Of a stretch of 64,000 bases of DNA, positions 45,201 through 62,571 are shown one piece after another. This DNA comes from Haemonchus contortus (lineage: Eukaryota > Nematoda > Chromadorea > Rhabditida > Trichostrongylidae): NCBI GenBank assembly GCA_000469685.2, contig LS997564.1, positions 26,160,459-26,224,458 of the forward strand, in the 5' to 3' direction. A program made the position numbers and the translations under genes. Each line of letters opens with the position of its first letter. Position 1 is the stretch's first letter. A model generated the notes under the pieces. That model did not search any database. It worked only from the letters and a program-made list of their open reading frames with translations, and was not told where the DNA came from.

Positions 45201-46202
45201 CGGCGTGCCACGAGGCAGTGCTAGGGGGGAGGAGGGCGGCAGACGGTCGGTCAGCCCCTCAAGGGGCTGTAGACAATGAGAGACAAGATCAAAAACCATT
45301 TGTTCAAGCCCCTGGTTGTTTGGTTTTTGATCTTGTTCTTCCTTGTTTTCAACCCCTCGACCGACCGTCTGCCCCCCCCCCTAGCGCTGTCTCGCGCACG
45401 CCGGCGGACTATGAAAGCAGCCAGTGCGATTTATTAGTAACTGCCATTACGAGTCATCATTTGTCATACAATTCAACCTGGGTAAAAACTGTAGCTTAGG
45501 TGGGGCACTCCCCTTCTTCAACACTAGGCACTAGAGCACAAAGAAGGTGTAACCAGCTCCGGAGCCCTGTAAAGGTACTTCGAAACGTTTTTAGTCAGGG
45601 TGATATAGATGGGAGAGGGGGGGGGGGGGGGAGGGGAGGGATTGACAAGGATAGGCGCACAGTGCCGGAGCTTTTTATTCCCTGTACTCCAAGATATGCT
45701 CCTGCTCCTTATCTGTGGGTGGAATGGGTGACAATACTGAGCGTCACACATCGACCGACAGCTATTCATTGACCTTTTCATCATCTTTTCAAATAAAATT
45801 AGGCGTAGAGGTACAGTGGAAAATGCTGAAGTGTACTGAACTTGTTGACTATGACCCATCCAACTGCCCTTCTCCCTGTTCTTTCGATGCCTATGATTTG
45901 GATGGTAAACAGACTCGCTCAATATGCCCTTCAGATGAAAACAAGTTTTCGACCGATTTATGACATGGTTCACGTAGTTCTTGAGTGCTGGTTGTGCGTA
46001 GGTGTACGCCATAAGACGAAAATATCGTCCATTTCCTCATACTTTTCCATTTCACGTGTTCGAATTTTTTCAGTTGGGTACGCTGGGCATTACCCTGCTA
46101 CTTTGGTTGATCTTCTATCGACGACTCGTTCCACTAAAGATACCCGATCTAACGTGCGGTGAATACATGAAATATCCGAATGGTGTAAAGTACCGCATGT
46201 GA
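33218..46202 (+). CDS. Major facilitator superfamily transporter, MFSD8/CLN7-like
   Basis: Fourteen exons join in phase: 33218-33318, 34410-34524, 34732-34843, 36373-36484, 36762-36906, 36965-37130, 38298-38394, 38811-38875, 40268-40340, 41796-41911, 42466-42536, 43430-43543, 44946-45059, 46074-46202 (1530 nt, 509 aa). Twelve hydrophobic helices are visible. They start with SIYLLTAICMFCGVQFSIFF (about residue 42) and end with LGTLGITLLLWLIFYRRL. After helix 2 there is an MFS motif-A-like turn, SPAFGFWMNRSRS. Helix 4 has FFIGIGAGTVGVMRAY. The loop before helix 10 has paired cysteines (GCDPSEYKWC), as in lysosomal MFSD8 proteins, and helix 10 ends in NVSMNTLFSKILG, a family block. The product is probably an endolysosomal membrane transporter; human MFSD8 is the CLN7 disease protein. 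The acceptor of exon 3 is weak: an in-frame alternative at 34714 would add six residues. Long introns carry an RTE relic, SINEs, two AGGCAC elements and a fold-back. Family placement is good, the exact orthologue less so. Confidence 0.85.
33480..34190 (-). mobile_element. RTE-type non-LTR retrotransposon relic (reverse transcriptase) in transporter intron 1
   Basis: The minus strand carries, with frameshifts, ILNEG, FSTTSHIQ, LDNEWVPTQFITMLRKLF and KVDGRYLHHLHFA. These are the palm and fingers blocks of RTE-1-like reverse transcriptases. The catalytic FADD box is replaced by FAGK and the C-terminal part is scrambled, so the copy is dead. It is antisense to the host gene and is removed with intron 1. 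Confidence 0.8.
35323..35988. mobile_element. Non-autonomous DNA element with AGGCAC termini (copy 1), in transporter intron 3
   Basis: The left end AGGCACCGTCCACGATAA (from 35323) is inverted at the right end (reverse complement of 35971-35988, AGGCACCGTTCACGATAA). Both sides are flanked by TTAA (35319-35322 and 35989-35992). It is 666 bp long with no coding capacity; the open frame at 35762-36193 is fortuitous. The structure fits a MITE-like element. The TTAA flank suggests a piggyBac-like mobiliser, but see copy 2, which has TTGA. Confidence 0.88.
36011..36315 (+). mobile_element. tRNA-derived SINE, full-length copy with 13-bp target-site duplication
   Basis: It is nearly identical in layout to the copy at 22928, with head GGAGGTGGTGTAGAGGCAAG and an ATCCTTT tail. 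Perfect duplications ATCGTCGTGTAAT flank it (35998-36010 and 36316-36328). It sits 22 bp from copy 1 of the AGGCAC element, inside intron 3 of the transporter, in sense orientation. Confidence 0.93.
37345..37432 (-). mobile_element. SINE 3' fragment
   Basis: On the minus strand 'ttcaata...gatacgattctgagtggaagtcg' matches the 3' part of the SINE (consensus 'ctacgattctgaatggaagtcgag'). It lies in transporter intron 6. Confidence 0.6.
37862..38016 (-). mobile_element. SINE 5' fragment
   Basis: On the minus strand a B-box-like GGTCACAGGTTCAAAACCTG is followed by 'cgtggtcggctacatgatgccagacttgtttggagagtaaaag' and 'acattggctggccacc', aligning to the first half of the SINE. It lies in transporter intron 6. 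Confidence 0.7.
39013..39764. mobile_element. Non-autonomous DNA element with AGGCAC termini (copy 2), in transporter intron 8
   Basis: The left end AGGCACAGTTCACAATAA and the right end (reverse complement begins AGGCACAAGTCACGATAA) are inverted copies. The flanks are TTGA on both sides (39009-39012 and 39765-39768). It is 752 bp with no coding capacity. The internal sequence differs from copy 1, as is common when only the ends are conserved. Confidence 0.83.
42890..43197 (+). mobile_element. tRNA-derived SINE, diverged copy
   Basis: It matches the body words 'tgtctgggaggatgagagcac', 'ctgtacatcagccagacacc', 'cattgtatagaccacatacacattc' and 'cgattctgaagggaagctg'. The pol III boxes are mutated. 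It lies in transporter intron 11. Confidence 0.8.
45173..45423. mobile_element. Fold-back element, about 250 bp, in transporter intron 13
   Basis: The outer arms TGGCTGCTTTCATAGTCCGC (45173-45192) and the reverse complement of 45404-45423 are the same. Pairing continues through 'gctaggggg', 'cagacggtcggtc' and 'caagatcaaaaacca' to a short central loop. C and G runs have expanded differently in the two arms. No coding capacity. Confidence 0.85.
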
Positions 46203-48326
46203 TATCGATTGATCTCTGGAGTTTTCTCAATAATTATTTATAAATATGTACATACAAGTTTGTTCAACTGCATCCCCATAGCTTCGCATTCATGACTTTA
46301 TGACTGCATTTTTAGGATCTTGGCTGCAAAAGTCCCATTATCCCCACACTCCTTAGATCTGACGCCCTGAAAAAATCCCCTGTCTAGATGAATCGCTGTT
46401 TATCTTCTCCTACTGGTATTTGGCCTGCCTTTGTTTACTGTTAGCTGTGTGATGCAGCCGAATAGCTTGGCCTCGCCGAGATACAGAAGTTTACCAGAAA
46501 GCCTTTTGAGAAATCGCGCTTATTAATCTTCCCTAATTTTTATACAAGTTGATTGGAAGCGAGGGAAGTAAGGTGGGCCGGAACTTGTCCAGCATGGTAT
46601 GGATGATGGCGCTTTTCGCAAATACTCCATCCCCGCCCAGTCATCACTTTTATTTGATTTACAGAATAGGCTAAAAGTCTTCTAAACTGGAGAAAATGTT
46701 AGCAAAAGAATTTGTTGTCTTTTTCTTCAACAGATGCTTCCGGTCATTCCCTGAAAGTGTTAGCCAACAAACTTATCCAATGCAAACAAGCTCTACCTGT
46801 GGTGCTTACACCCTGATACGCCTACGGTAGTGTTTTATCGAAGTAAGACCTTTTTTGGACCGTTCAAGACCATCAGTATTTAATTCTAAGAACTGAGGAG
46901 AGAGTCTTTGGGCATGGATCAATCTCATCTGCGGGATGCACCTTGCATTCGACTTCCACTCGGAATCGTAATGCCGTATTGAATGTGTATGCTGTCTGCG
47001 ATAGCCAGTCGATGAATGAGAGGATCAGCGAAAAAGGAAGCGTAACAACTTAGAAGAGTGCTCCCTCTTGTATTCATGAAAAAGCCAAGAGTTCTGGAAA
47101 ATCCGCGATTATTCAAATATTGTGAGAGTGCACTCAACGGAAACAATACGTTCTCCGATCCAACGGATCGATTCACAGGTACACTTGCCAACTGCTTTTC
47201 GTAGGATCTTTCGGGATAATCCATAACGAATAAGGTTAACGACTAAGAGCTGTTTTGTTGCCACGGTCAGCCTTACAGTACACTCCATCTTACAACCTTA
47301 TCGGCCAGGGATAGTAGAAGATATACCGTCCCAAATAATTCACTCACTTCGCCGCACACGCGGAAATCGAGTTCCACAGTTCGAGCTGAGGCTGTTGGGA
47401 GGAGCCGGCTACGGTGAACCCACAGTTTGGTTAATATTGTTAATTGTAAAGCTTTTCAAAACAAATCATCTACTTTCACGGAGTGAGTCGTAGCAAAGGA
47501 CAGGGTAATTATAACAATTTTATTAGAAAACTCTCAGAAGTTATCACTTTGTATAGAAATAAAAAATATAGATGAAAGAATAGCCCGGGTTTGCGTTCAC
47601 TAGAAGTGTGGACAGGAATTGAAAATTCGATTGGGTACTATACCGGGCGTTAATAATAATAACAATGAGCATGAAAACCAGTCAGACAGAATCTCTACGA
47701 AAACAGGTGCAAAAGGAGCAGATTGATTGATTGATTGGCTCAAAGGATCACAAGAATACAAAGATTCCATCTAGCTATAGTACAACAAAGTAATCAGCAA
47801 GATGTAGCGCAATCACTGTCGATTGACTCATGAATTTCGAGAGACATTTCTACACAATCAAAAGTCTGAACAGCACGAGAACCGACGGAAGGAGATAAAG
47901 AGAGATGAAGGCGAGATGCACCACACCAGCGTTGGTCGCGCACCGCTTACGGTAATTTCAAGAAAATCAAAATTTGGATTCCTTAAAAAACAAAAAAGCC
48001 AACAAGATCCGCAAGCGGTGTATACTCGTCTAGTAAAAGGCTGAGATGAATCAACAGAGAAAAAGTAAGCGACGGCTTATTATGCTGTGTGTGCCACCAC
48101 ACGAACCTGGTGAGTTGTCCAATAAAACATGCTCATTCTTTGATGAAAGCTTACGTGATTCTGATGAGAATATTCAGAACAATGAAAACTAAAACAATGC
48201 CTTAGCGGGTTTAAAATAAACGTGATTGAGTAGAACAAGTGAATTTCAAAATAACACGCTTGAATGAGATTCGCTTGCAGTTCTCAATCATCCAACATGC
48301 AATGATAGGGGATCAGGGTAGAAATG
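46203..48326. other. Intergenic space between convergent genes
   Basis: It holds the 3' untranslated regions of the transporter and the acyl-CoA synthetase. Apart from a SINE 3' fragment at 46915-46995 I see no gene. The 99-aa minus-strand frame at 46925-47224 overlaps that fragment and is not supported. Confidence 0.45.
46915..46995 (-). mobile_element. SINE 3' fragment
   Basis: On the minus strand 'cacattcaatacggcattacgattccgagtggaagtcgaatgc' followed by 'gcatcccgcagatgagattgat' aligns with the last third of the SINE. Confidence 0.75.
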
Positions 48327-54338
<6,012 letters not shown>

Positions 54339-56964
54339 AACACCTGTTCACTCACACCACAAACCACCTCTCACACTGAGCTCTTCTTCAACTCTTTCAA
54401 CCTCTCTTGAGATACTTTTTCAACATTCTATCTAACCTTACACCACTGTAATTATGATATGAGAGAGAATTCATGAAATGGGTCACTTCAAAAGAGCTTT
54501 TTTTTTCGAAAAAAGCCCTTCCGTTCTACGGTATTAAATACCTTATTCCAGAATAAACTATAAGGATAAAAGCTTCGTTATATATGTCGCCCAAGTTATT
54601 TCCTACATGTTTCTAACTATAAGGATAAAAGTTCCGTTATATATGTCGCCCAAGTTATTTCCTACATGTTTCATGTTTTTGTTTCGGGTTTGAAGAAACC
54701 AAAAATAATCCAAAAAACATACCATGCCAAGTTTCTCGTCATGCTTTGCATCGTATTTGTCTTGGCTTAATTTACGTACTACCATCCTGAAAAGCAATTC
54801 TCGATTATGGCTGTCTGTATCCGTAATGTAGCGATAATAACGCGAACGAAAAGCACGAGAACTTCGAACTCTAATCAGCAATACCTATGTATGTAGGAAA
54901 TCTTTACTGTTTATTGTAAGTATCACGTGTCCAGATCACCAAGGCAGGGCCGCTTTCTTATCGCGATGGTGTCGTAGTTCGTAGCCTACACTATGCTCAC
55001 CTGATATTCCAAAGAGCATCGCTGTTAATACTTCATTTTTTTCTCAGTTTTTTGTTCTTTCCTTTACTTCGTACTATCAAAAAGTATAACAAATTACAAT
55101 AGAAATATTGTTTTTGGCTTCGCAGCTGCCGATTTTCATGAAAGAAGCAATAAAAAGTGCCTGAAGTGCACATGAATATTTCCCGTGGCCAAGTCAAAAC
55201 AATTTCCTCCCAAAATAAACATCAAACCTTGTCGTTTAACAACCACTCAAAAAGAATTGTTCAGTTTTACAACTACGGGATAAGAAGAAGAAATTAAATA
55301 ATCAGCTGAATAAACCAAACAAAGAAAGTATTCAGTATTGGCTCGTACTTCGACGGCATTTGGACTTGATACGTACAACGAGTTGCTTCCACAAAGACTA
55401 CTTTTCTATAAGTTCCACCATAGTCTTAAAATTAAGAAAACAAAACAATGCCAAACAAACGGACTGAAAAGACAAAAATGCCTAGACAATATGGTGGGAG
55501 GGATCAGTAATTGCATGAAAGATCAAGTTTTGTAGGGAATATAGAAATAAAATCCTCAGAGTATGGTTCCAAAGTTCATCAAAGCTACGCAGCCACTGCC
55601 TTAAAAGAGGCGGAATCTAAAAGGGTAAAATCGAGTCAAATCTGCAGCTTTGAAAACATTGAGAAGACTGATTTGACTTTCACATCCGTGGAAAGACAGG
55701 GGAAAATAAGAAAATGAATCCGTGCTGTTTAAATCACGACTCTGCAAAGGTGACCTTCAAAGAACGTCGCAGTTTGCACTACTACAATGTCGGCCAGCTA
55801 GCCTCTGCGTTTCGTTCCAACGGGGAAATCGATCAGCGAACAGCCCAGTCCTCAAAAACCACCAAGCGAGAACAGGATGGCGTCGAATCCCAGAAATTCA
55901 CCGCAGAAACCCGGGGAGTATCCCCGAATAGTTATTTTCGATGAGGTTCGAGAACAGAAAGTACGAAAAAGAATCCTTCACGACCATTTTTTCTAGAAAT
56001 AAAAAAAAGGTCACAGAAAAGACGAATATGTTGCACAGGCCAGTTCTGCAGAATGTGGCTGCGAAGAGTAAGCCCCTTCGTTATCAGACACAACTGATAA
56101 ACGCCGAAATTCTCCTGAACTGAGAACATTGAGCAGTGAACGTTGGGCCTTCAAAAAACCGAACGAGCGCTCGAGATCCAACAACAATAGCAATGGCGTT
56201 TAAAGTGGAGAAGCAGCAAAGTTCGGATCGACGGCTAGAGTCTATCTTTACGAACTCTTTCTTACTTTACACTTTTGTTTTAACCGTGGCAATATTGAAA
56301 TTCGAGCTTTCCCGTAACTTCGTTCACTGAAGACCCGTTTCTTCCACTGAGGACCCGTAGTAAACCAAGATGTTTTGATGACCCAAAATAGCATAGCTTA
56401 TTGTATTTGTGGGATCTCTCCCCTCAACCATCAATCTTTCCTTGGGCCGATAATTCCAACCACTCCCTTCTCCTGAAATCAACCCCCGACTCAGCTGTTC
56501 CTGGTAGCTTTTCGAATAGACCAGCTAGTCGATCGAGACACTATTTTCATTGCCCCTTGCTATTCCCTATGATCAATAAACCCCATGCCATTCAACAACA
56601 ATGGTGGGAAGCTTTCACAAAACAATTGAGGACCGTACCTTTCAATGAAATTCATAATCGTTTTCAAAGCTTGAAAAAACGCTAGCGTTCAGTAGCACAA
56701 TGAGACTGACTGATGATCAGAGGGGTGTCACAATAAGATACAGATCCGCGATATCAAGCCAGACCGCTCTACCAGTCACCTGGCAGCAGTTATGTGCAGA
56801 ACCTTCTATCGCTGTCCTTTCACCGCGAAAAAGACATTAATCAGAAATAATGAGCAGCGGAGGATAAAGGCATTGGCGTCATTCAATGCCGACTGTGTGA
56901 TGCCTCCCCCGTTTGATTCCTATTCACAATTATAGCGACGTTTATAAATGCTTATGGCCTATAG
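54339..56964. other. 5' flank of the synthetase gene, no other supported gene
   Basis: It contains a 59-bp tandem duplication (54556-54673). Several 60-76 aa plus-strand frames at 55511-56330 and minus-strand frames at 54603-54881 show no recognisable domain or splice chain. An upstream exon of the synthetase could lie here. Confidence 0.4.
54556..54673 (-). repeat. Tandem duplication, 59-bp unit, upstream of the synthetase start
   Basis: 54556-54614 is repeated at 54615-54673 with two differences (AAGCTTCG against AAGTTCCG). It lies 218-335 bp upstream of the inferred start codon. Confidence 0.95.
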
Positions 56965-57130
56965 AATGAACTGCTGCGGCCAGCCAATGTACAAGGTAGG
57001 GCTTTTATCCTCCCAGACGAGTTTGGCCCAATTAACCGACCCCGGAAGGATGAAAGGTTTCATTGGCCTGGGCGAATATCGATCCGCGATCTGAACCGCC
57101 GACCATGGGTGTGTTGAGTTCGCCGCATGT
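56965..57130 (-). mobile_element. SINE 5' part
   Basis: On the minus strand 'gatcgcggatcgatattcgcccaggccaatg', 'ccggggtcggttaattggg', 'actcgtctgggaggataaaagc' and 'ttgtacattggctggccgc' align to the first two thirds of the SINE. The open frame at 57063-57296 is a by-product. Confidence 0.85.
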
Positions 57131-59867
57131 CAGTACACCCTCTTCACCGTATCGTATTCCGAAAACCATTCGATGTACATCTCCTCGAAGTGGGAATCCC
57201 TCGCCACACTATTTACTTTCTCCCATTACTTTTGAGGTAGTTGATGAGATGTTATCAACGCCGCTCGAGGCACTGGTCTACCCTCGAAATGAGTAATATC
57301 ACGCGTCCGGGTTTCGAGGTACAAAGCTTCCTATTCAACTATTCATTACTCATCTTCCCAATCAATAGAAAACCTACTCAGTAACAGAAGAAAAACGAGT
57401 AACAGTGCTACACGCCTCCGTTTGGGACCTTCGCCAACATCCCAGGATTCACTATTTAAGCTAAAACACTGAAATCTGAACTTGGACAGGAGTACGCGAA
57501 GGGCAGACTGCAGTGGAACCAAAATCGCTCGGAATCACTAAAATTTCTCAGAACTTTACGGAAAATGAGCTTTCGGCTTCACGAATGCAGTGCACGAAAC
57601 TGAAGACGTATTGACATCGAAACGCCGCAAAATACCAAGATAGTAAACATTTCAGAAAGCATTTTTACAACGCCACTGAAGAGCGACGGAAAAACGGAAA
57701 GACGATCAAGTGAATCACGACGCACTCACCAGTCAGCACATGCCATAGACGTCTGCAGTCTATACAGGTGAGTCAGTGACCGTTTGATAAGCTAAAGAGG
57801 AGTGAAAATAACCATACTGGCATGACCCTCCTAGATTGATAGATAACAAATTGTGTGATACTACTGATTGTAGCAGTCGTATGACTCTGCTGGAGTCCAG
57901 TCAAGTAAGATGAGAGTACGATGAGATGTGGCTTGCAAGTTATGTTTCGAACTTTGAGATGAGACGGTTGGAAATATCAAAGACCGCCAACCCTTTAATG
58001 AAATGAAAATTCACTTTGCACTCAGACGCTACATGCACCTCTGCTGCTAAGGGAGGTTATGGTCATGATCTGTCCCTAACCTACATTACAAACGTACCCT
58101 GACTTGATCAGATAGGAATGTCAACGTCTTCCAGTTCATATTGACTTTTGATCGATATAACCTGTCCACCATGACAAAAAAAAAGAAATCCATTAATAAA
58201 ATTGCTTGAATTATGTGACAAGATTTGTATTCTATGGTAATGAGAGCATCGATGACTCTTCCTTATTGTATTCAACAAAACTAATGCACGTGCAGTTTTG
58301 AATTCCATGCATTCAAACTTTACGAATGCGATTATTAGAGCATAGGAAAAGTCTTCAATTCAATTTTGCGAAGTGTCAAGTTTTTATAAGTAACTAGAGA
58401 TTTTACTCTAGAAAGCCAATGAATCAGCCGAAAATAAGCTGTTTTTTTTTCGAACAAATTGACAGCACGGAAAACATTCTGAAAACTTCACGTTTGCGAA
58501 TGGCAAATGCACAAATCAATGAATCGAACGAATCATTCTCAAGCGTACGCTGAGAATCATAATGATGATGATTTAGTAAGAGAGTATACAATTTGCATCA
58601 CAAAGTACGGATATTCAAAGTCCACGCGATTATTGCCCGAAGAATTTTGCGAGACCCTTCTCCGATTACTTCGGAATGACGAAGATCATGTTCAAGCTGG
58701 AGTTTAAGTGCTACGGAAACCAAGAAAAAAAGGAAAGAGGGAACGATACTCATCCCAACAATATTTGACTTGCTTGGTCATAAACCTGAATGTTTAATTT
58801 TGCATTGTTTTTGTTTCGGCTGGGATGAATTACATTGAAATTTCCAACACAATGAGCAGAATCAAGCAGTACAAAAAGACCTTTGAAAGGTGCTCTATCG
58901 AAAAGATTAATGATGATGAAATGAGGAACATGATGGCATGAATTGTGCAAATAGAACAAACACCATGGAGGTCCAAACTGGATTCTCGATTGCATGTTTG
59001 CGCAAAAAAGATCTCTTAGCGTGAAACCAATCGAATACGAATGAGTGGAACCAAATTCAGGAACATCTTTTCAACATTCAGTATCAGTATTTACTCGCTT
59101 CACATTTAGTGAAGACTTGATAACATCGAACATTTCCCTAAAATGTGCAGTCCACAAAACACTCGAAAAGTACATAAATCACGTCGGGAAATTGTGGAAA
59201 AAGGGCTCATGGGCAGTGGGGAGAGGACAAGCTGTCACCCACAGGGCGGATTCGTGCAGATGGCTTTAGACAGCTTCTTTGGGAATCGTTCAAGATGACC
59301 ACTTCAAAAACATACGTTGACTGTTAGGGGGTTTTACCCGAATATCTCAAGCTATTGACGTTCTGTAGGTATTATTGAGCCCCAAGAAAACAACATCCAT
59401 GTCTTCTCATGAAATTTAAAATATGACAATACTAGAAGCAATTTCACAAATGAAATTTCACTACTAATTGAAAACTGAGCGCTAGTCTAAGCAGTTGGCC
59501 AAAACACGAGGGCCGATTTGAATAACGCGTGTGCAATGGCAGATGTCCAAAATCCAAAGAAAGACACGCTGGGTGGGAGTCGATTGGGCATGAGAATAGC
59601 ATGCATGCCTCACAAATACGGCAAGTTGCTGGGTGGGAGCAAAACATCGCCGAGCGGGCGGGCGGAATTCCTCCCTCCTCGCACACGTCATTGTACACGT
59701 GTGCAAGGCGTTATTGCGAAATGTGCAGCAGTTCGTGAATTCGGGAGCAACCCTACGCACTCTTACGTATTTCGCCAACGATGCGAGAACAAAAACCCAG
59801 ACAAAACTCCTGCGTAATCCTACCCTTTGTCATATTGCCGCTAGTCATAAAATGAATTTCGAAATTA
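57131..59867. other. Intergenic, no supported gene
   Basis: Overlapping open frames on both strands at 59444-59890 fall in a short G+C-richer stretch with two copies of 'gctgggtgggag'. They show no known domain. Elsewhere nothing is recognised. Confidence 0.4.
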
Positions 59868-60145
59868 CAGAAAAGGCTCAGGTGGTGTAGTGCCTGTAGG
59901 CGCACTACCAGCACAATCTGGACCTCGAGTCGTGGAGTCGAACCTGCCCAAGGTAATTAGACTTTCCATCCCTCCAGTCTCGGTTAATTGCTGCCAGTTT
60001 CATCTGGGAGGATCAGAAGCGTTGATTGTACATGGCCTGACTATCGCAAATTGTTATATGAACCAGATGCCCATTCAAAAAGCCGCTTCAGAATATTTGG
60101 GCGCATTCTAAACGGGATTGATTAATGCTAGAATACTTCAGACGT
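59868..60145 (+). mobile_element. tRNA-derived SINE, diverged copy
   Basis: It begins GGCTCAGGTGGTGTAGTGCC, with a degraded B box (GTGGAGTCGAACCTG), then 'tttccatccctccagtctcggttaattg', 'catctgggaggatcagaagc' and an end 'aacgggattgattaatgct'. It is plus oriented and nearly full length. Confidence 0.85.
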
Positions 60146-60918
60146 TTAATTAGAAACATCATCCACTCGGCTACACAACACCACCACTATTTCACGACTA
60201 GAAGTACGGTAAGAACTTGGATACGTACTGTATTTTCGTTTTTGTGTGCCATACTGAGAGCTGGGATTGGTTTAATTTTATGTTACAAACTGTACCAATT
60301 GATCTTTCCGTAAATTCAGATTCATCGAATTCAGAATGACTAAATTGATTTCGAAATAAAACAAATATTGCAAGGTATACCATGCGTCCACTGATTATAC
60401 CAACACGACAAAAAAATCGACCGACTGATTTTTCACGTCTTTCGGATGTTAAAACAAGAGTATGCCGTGAAATAAAAAACATATTGTGCATAGAATTCTG
60501 CATCCATTGCATTTTATTCCACCCTATGGACACTGTAGGAATTGGGTTCCAGTGACCAAGAACACCTTTCCAATCGCACCTGCAAGTCATTACAGGAGTT
60601 TCTAGGAAAGTCTCTGGAAGAAGGGCATGAAAAGCAACACGTAAGGCATGCGAGAATTGAAAAATCAAAATTATATTTGTAAAGCGATCTGGAACATGAG
60701 TTTCAACGGTAGAAAATGGAGAAGGTAGTATGAGAAGAAGAGAGTGCTACCACTAACGTCTCACATTTCATTGCTGACGTTCTGGAAGTGCCCCTACCAG
60801 CTGCTCTCTGTCAGGAGTTTAAAAATGATATCTGATCGGTTGCACACCTGCAGGCTGACAAAAAACCGTTCCAGTTCAATCAAAGGAACATTTGGGAAAG
60901 CCCGCTGAACTTTTCAGT
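60146..60918. other. Spacer, no supported gene
   Basis: A 156-aa minus-strand frame spans 60198-60668 but has no recognisable domain. It is the longest unassigned frame in this part and may be chance in an AT-rich stretch. Confidence 0.35.
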
Positions 60919-61144
60919 AGAGCAAGAGAATTCAGAAGACCCACTTGCTCAAAATAAAGGTGCTGAATTCATCAATTATCGCCTAACTGCCCTCACAATT
61001 ATTAAACTCCCAATAATTTCTTGTCTACCTGATTGGTGACAAGAAACTATTGGGAGTTTAATAATTGTGAGGGCAGTTAGGCGATAATTGATGAATTCAG
61101 CACCTTTATTTTGAGCAAGTGGGTCTTCTGAATTCTCTTGCTCT
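60919..61144. repeat. Nearly perfect 107-bp inverted repeat with 12-nt loop
   Basis: 60919-61025 is the reverse complement of 61038-61144 with a single mismatch near the loop (ATTATTG against the expected complement of CTATTG). The 12-nt loop is 61026-61037. It encodes no recognisable protein, and the ends are not an obvious transposon terminus. Confidence 0.97.
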
Positions 61145-61260
61145 TCATTGACTGATATCTTAGGACTACATACTTCAGTAACTCCATGCCCTCCTCCAAC
61201 CTCCTCTCCCTGCCAAATCCTCCGTCTCTGGATCAACAGGTCCCAAGCTTGTCCCAAACC

Positions 61261-61360
61261 GGCAACATACGCATTCAAACGTCATAACAATTCCAAAGAG
61301 AAGCCCATGCAGGGCGCGTTCGAAAAAGGGATTGGTCAATGCTAAAGAACCTTATCCTTT
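61261..61360 (+). mobile_element. SINE 3' fragment
   Basis: 'acatacgcattcaaacgtcat', 'ccaaagagaagcccatgcagggcgcgttcg', 'gggattggtcaatgctaaag' and 'ccttatccttt' follow the order of the SINE 3' third and its tail. Confidence 0.75.
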
Positions 61361-62494
61361 CGTTAGATCTAACAAATCAACTGTTTAGTGGGTGAGATGA
61401 GTGTGCAAACTAAACAGCGAACCAGCTCGACCAGATTCAGAATTGCGCGAATGTAGAATTAGCGGTCAGTGAAAGGCACGTAAGCAGTCTCAGGTAGAAG
61501 CGACAAAATGGACGAAAATGTCCAAAAGATGTAGAAAATGGTCACCGGGATATTCTGAGCATCAATAAATGATCACTATTGGAATGAAGCTTCCGAAGTT
61601 CAAAGGTTTTTTGGCCGGATATTAATTATATAAAACTTGTACCCACGCCTCTCCGTCCTGATGACGTGTATTTCACTAACTGAAGTGCACCAAGAATAGA
61701 AGAAGCCTCAATTAATAGTTATTACTCTGCTCATTTGTGTAATGGGCATATGCACGACTATGGCCAGTCCATGTAGAAAAAAACCAATAGCCTATCTGAA
61801 AATGGCACATGGTTGTCAAGGGCAAATCCGTTGTCGGTACGTTGAAATTTCATAGATTTGCTGAGGATGTGCTATGGTAAGATGGAAAATAAATTTTGAA
61901 GGGAAATAAAGTTTCAGTCTTGTAAGCTAATTTGGTGAAAAAACATCTTGGAAACCGGAAGGAAAGGAAAAAAAATAAAAATGATACCCAGAAAGAGCCA
62001 TGACAGGCCACCCACAGTATGGGATTAACGAAATGAACTCGTTGGGAGTTCCAAGAGGTTTTCAAATCACAGGAGACTTCGAAACGAAAAAAGATGAAAA
62101 CCTTACTTTTCAGAAGCCAAAGATATTTTTCCAATCATTTTGTTGAGGACAGAAATATTAGCCTGTTCCAGCTTAATCTAAAGTGAGGTAAATGTCTGCA
62201 AAATTCCAGAAGGAAAGCAGCTGAAATTCAGAAGAAATATTGAAGATTTCTATAGAAACCCTGCAATTCAACATGTGACTGGGAAACTGGCGAGTTGCCG
62301 TTGACAGATGTGAAATGGAAATTACTGTCAACTGAATTCCTGCACATCCAAACATTGGTTCATTGATTGGAACGAAGCCAGAGATTTTGATCTCATAGGT
62401 TGCTGGCTTACTGTACTTTGATCAGCTCTTGGACTGAACCATGATCTGAAACAGAGTAGCTCTACGTCCTTACAAAGTCATGTCAGGTTCAGTA
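61361..62494. other. Intergenic, no supported gene
   Basis: No open frame with a recognisable domain. A minus-strand frame at 61850-62134 is hydrophobic and AT-driven. Confidence 0.4.
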
Positions 62495-62571
62495 AATGGA
62501 AAGATGGTGCAGTGGTGTAGCAACTGGCGTACAGTCATGTGCCCGAGGATCGATTCCTCGCTACCTTGCTT
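62495..62571 (+). mobile_element. SINE head (tRNA-like part only)
   Basis: GATGGTGCAGTGGTGTAGCA resembles an A-box region and GAGGATCGATTCCTCG holds a B-box-like GATCGATTCC. The tRNA-like head stops where an opposing SINE begins. Confidence 0.65.

Noticed and set aside
46925..47224. 99-codon minus-strand open frame between the convergent genes
   Set aside because: Its C-terminal part is the 3' fragment of the SINE; there is no recognisable family and no splice partner.
60198..60668. 156-codon minus-strand open frame
   Set aside because: No domain, low-complexity aromatic/basic composition and no splice partner; not enough to call a gene.
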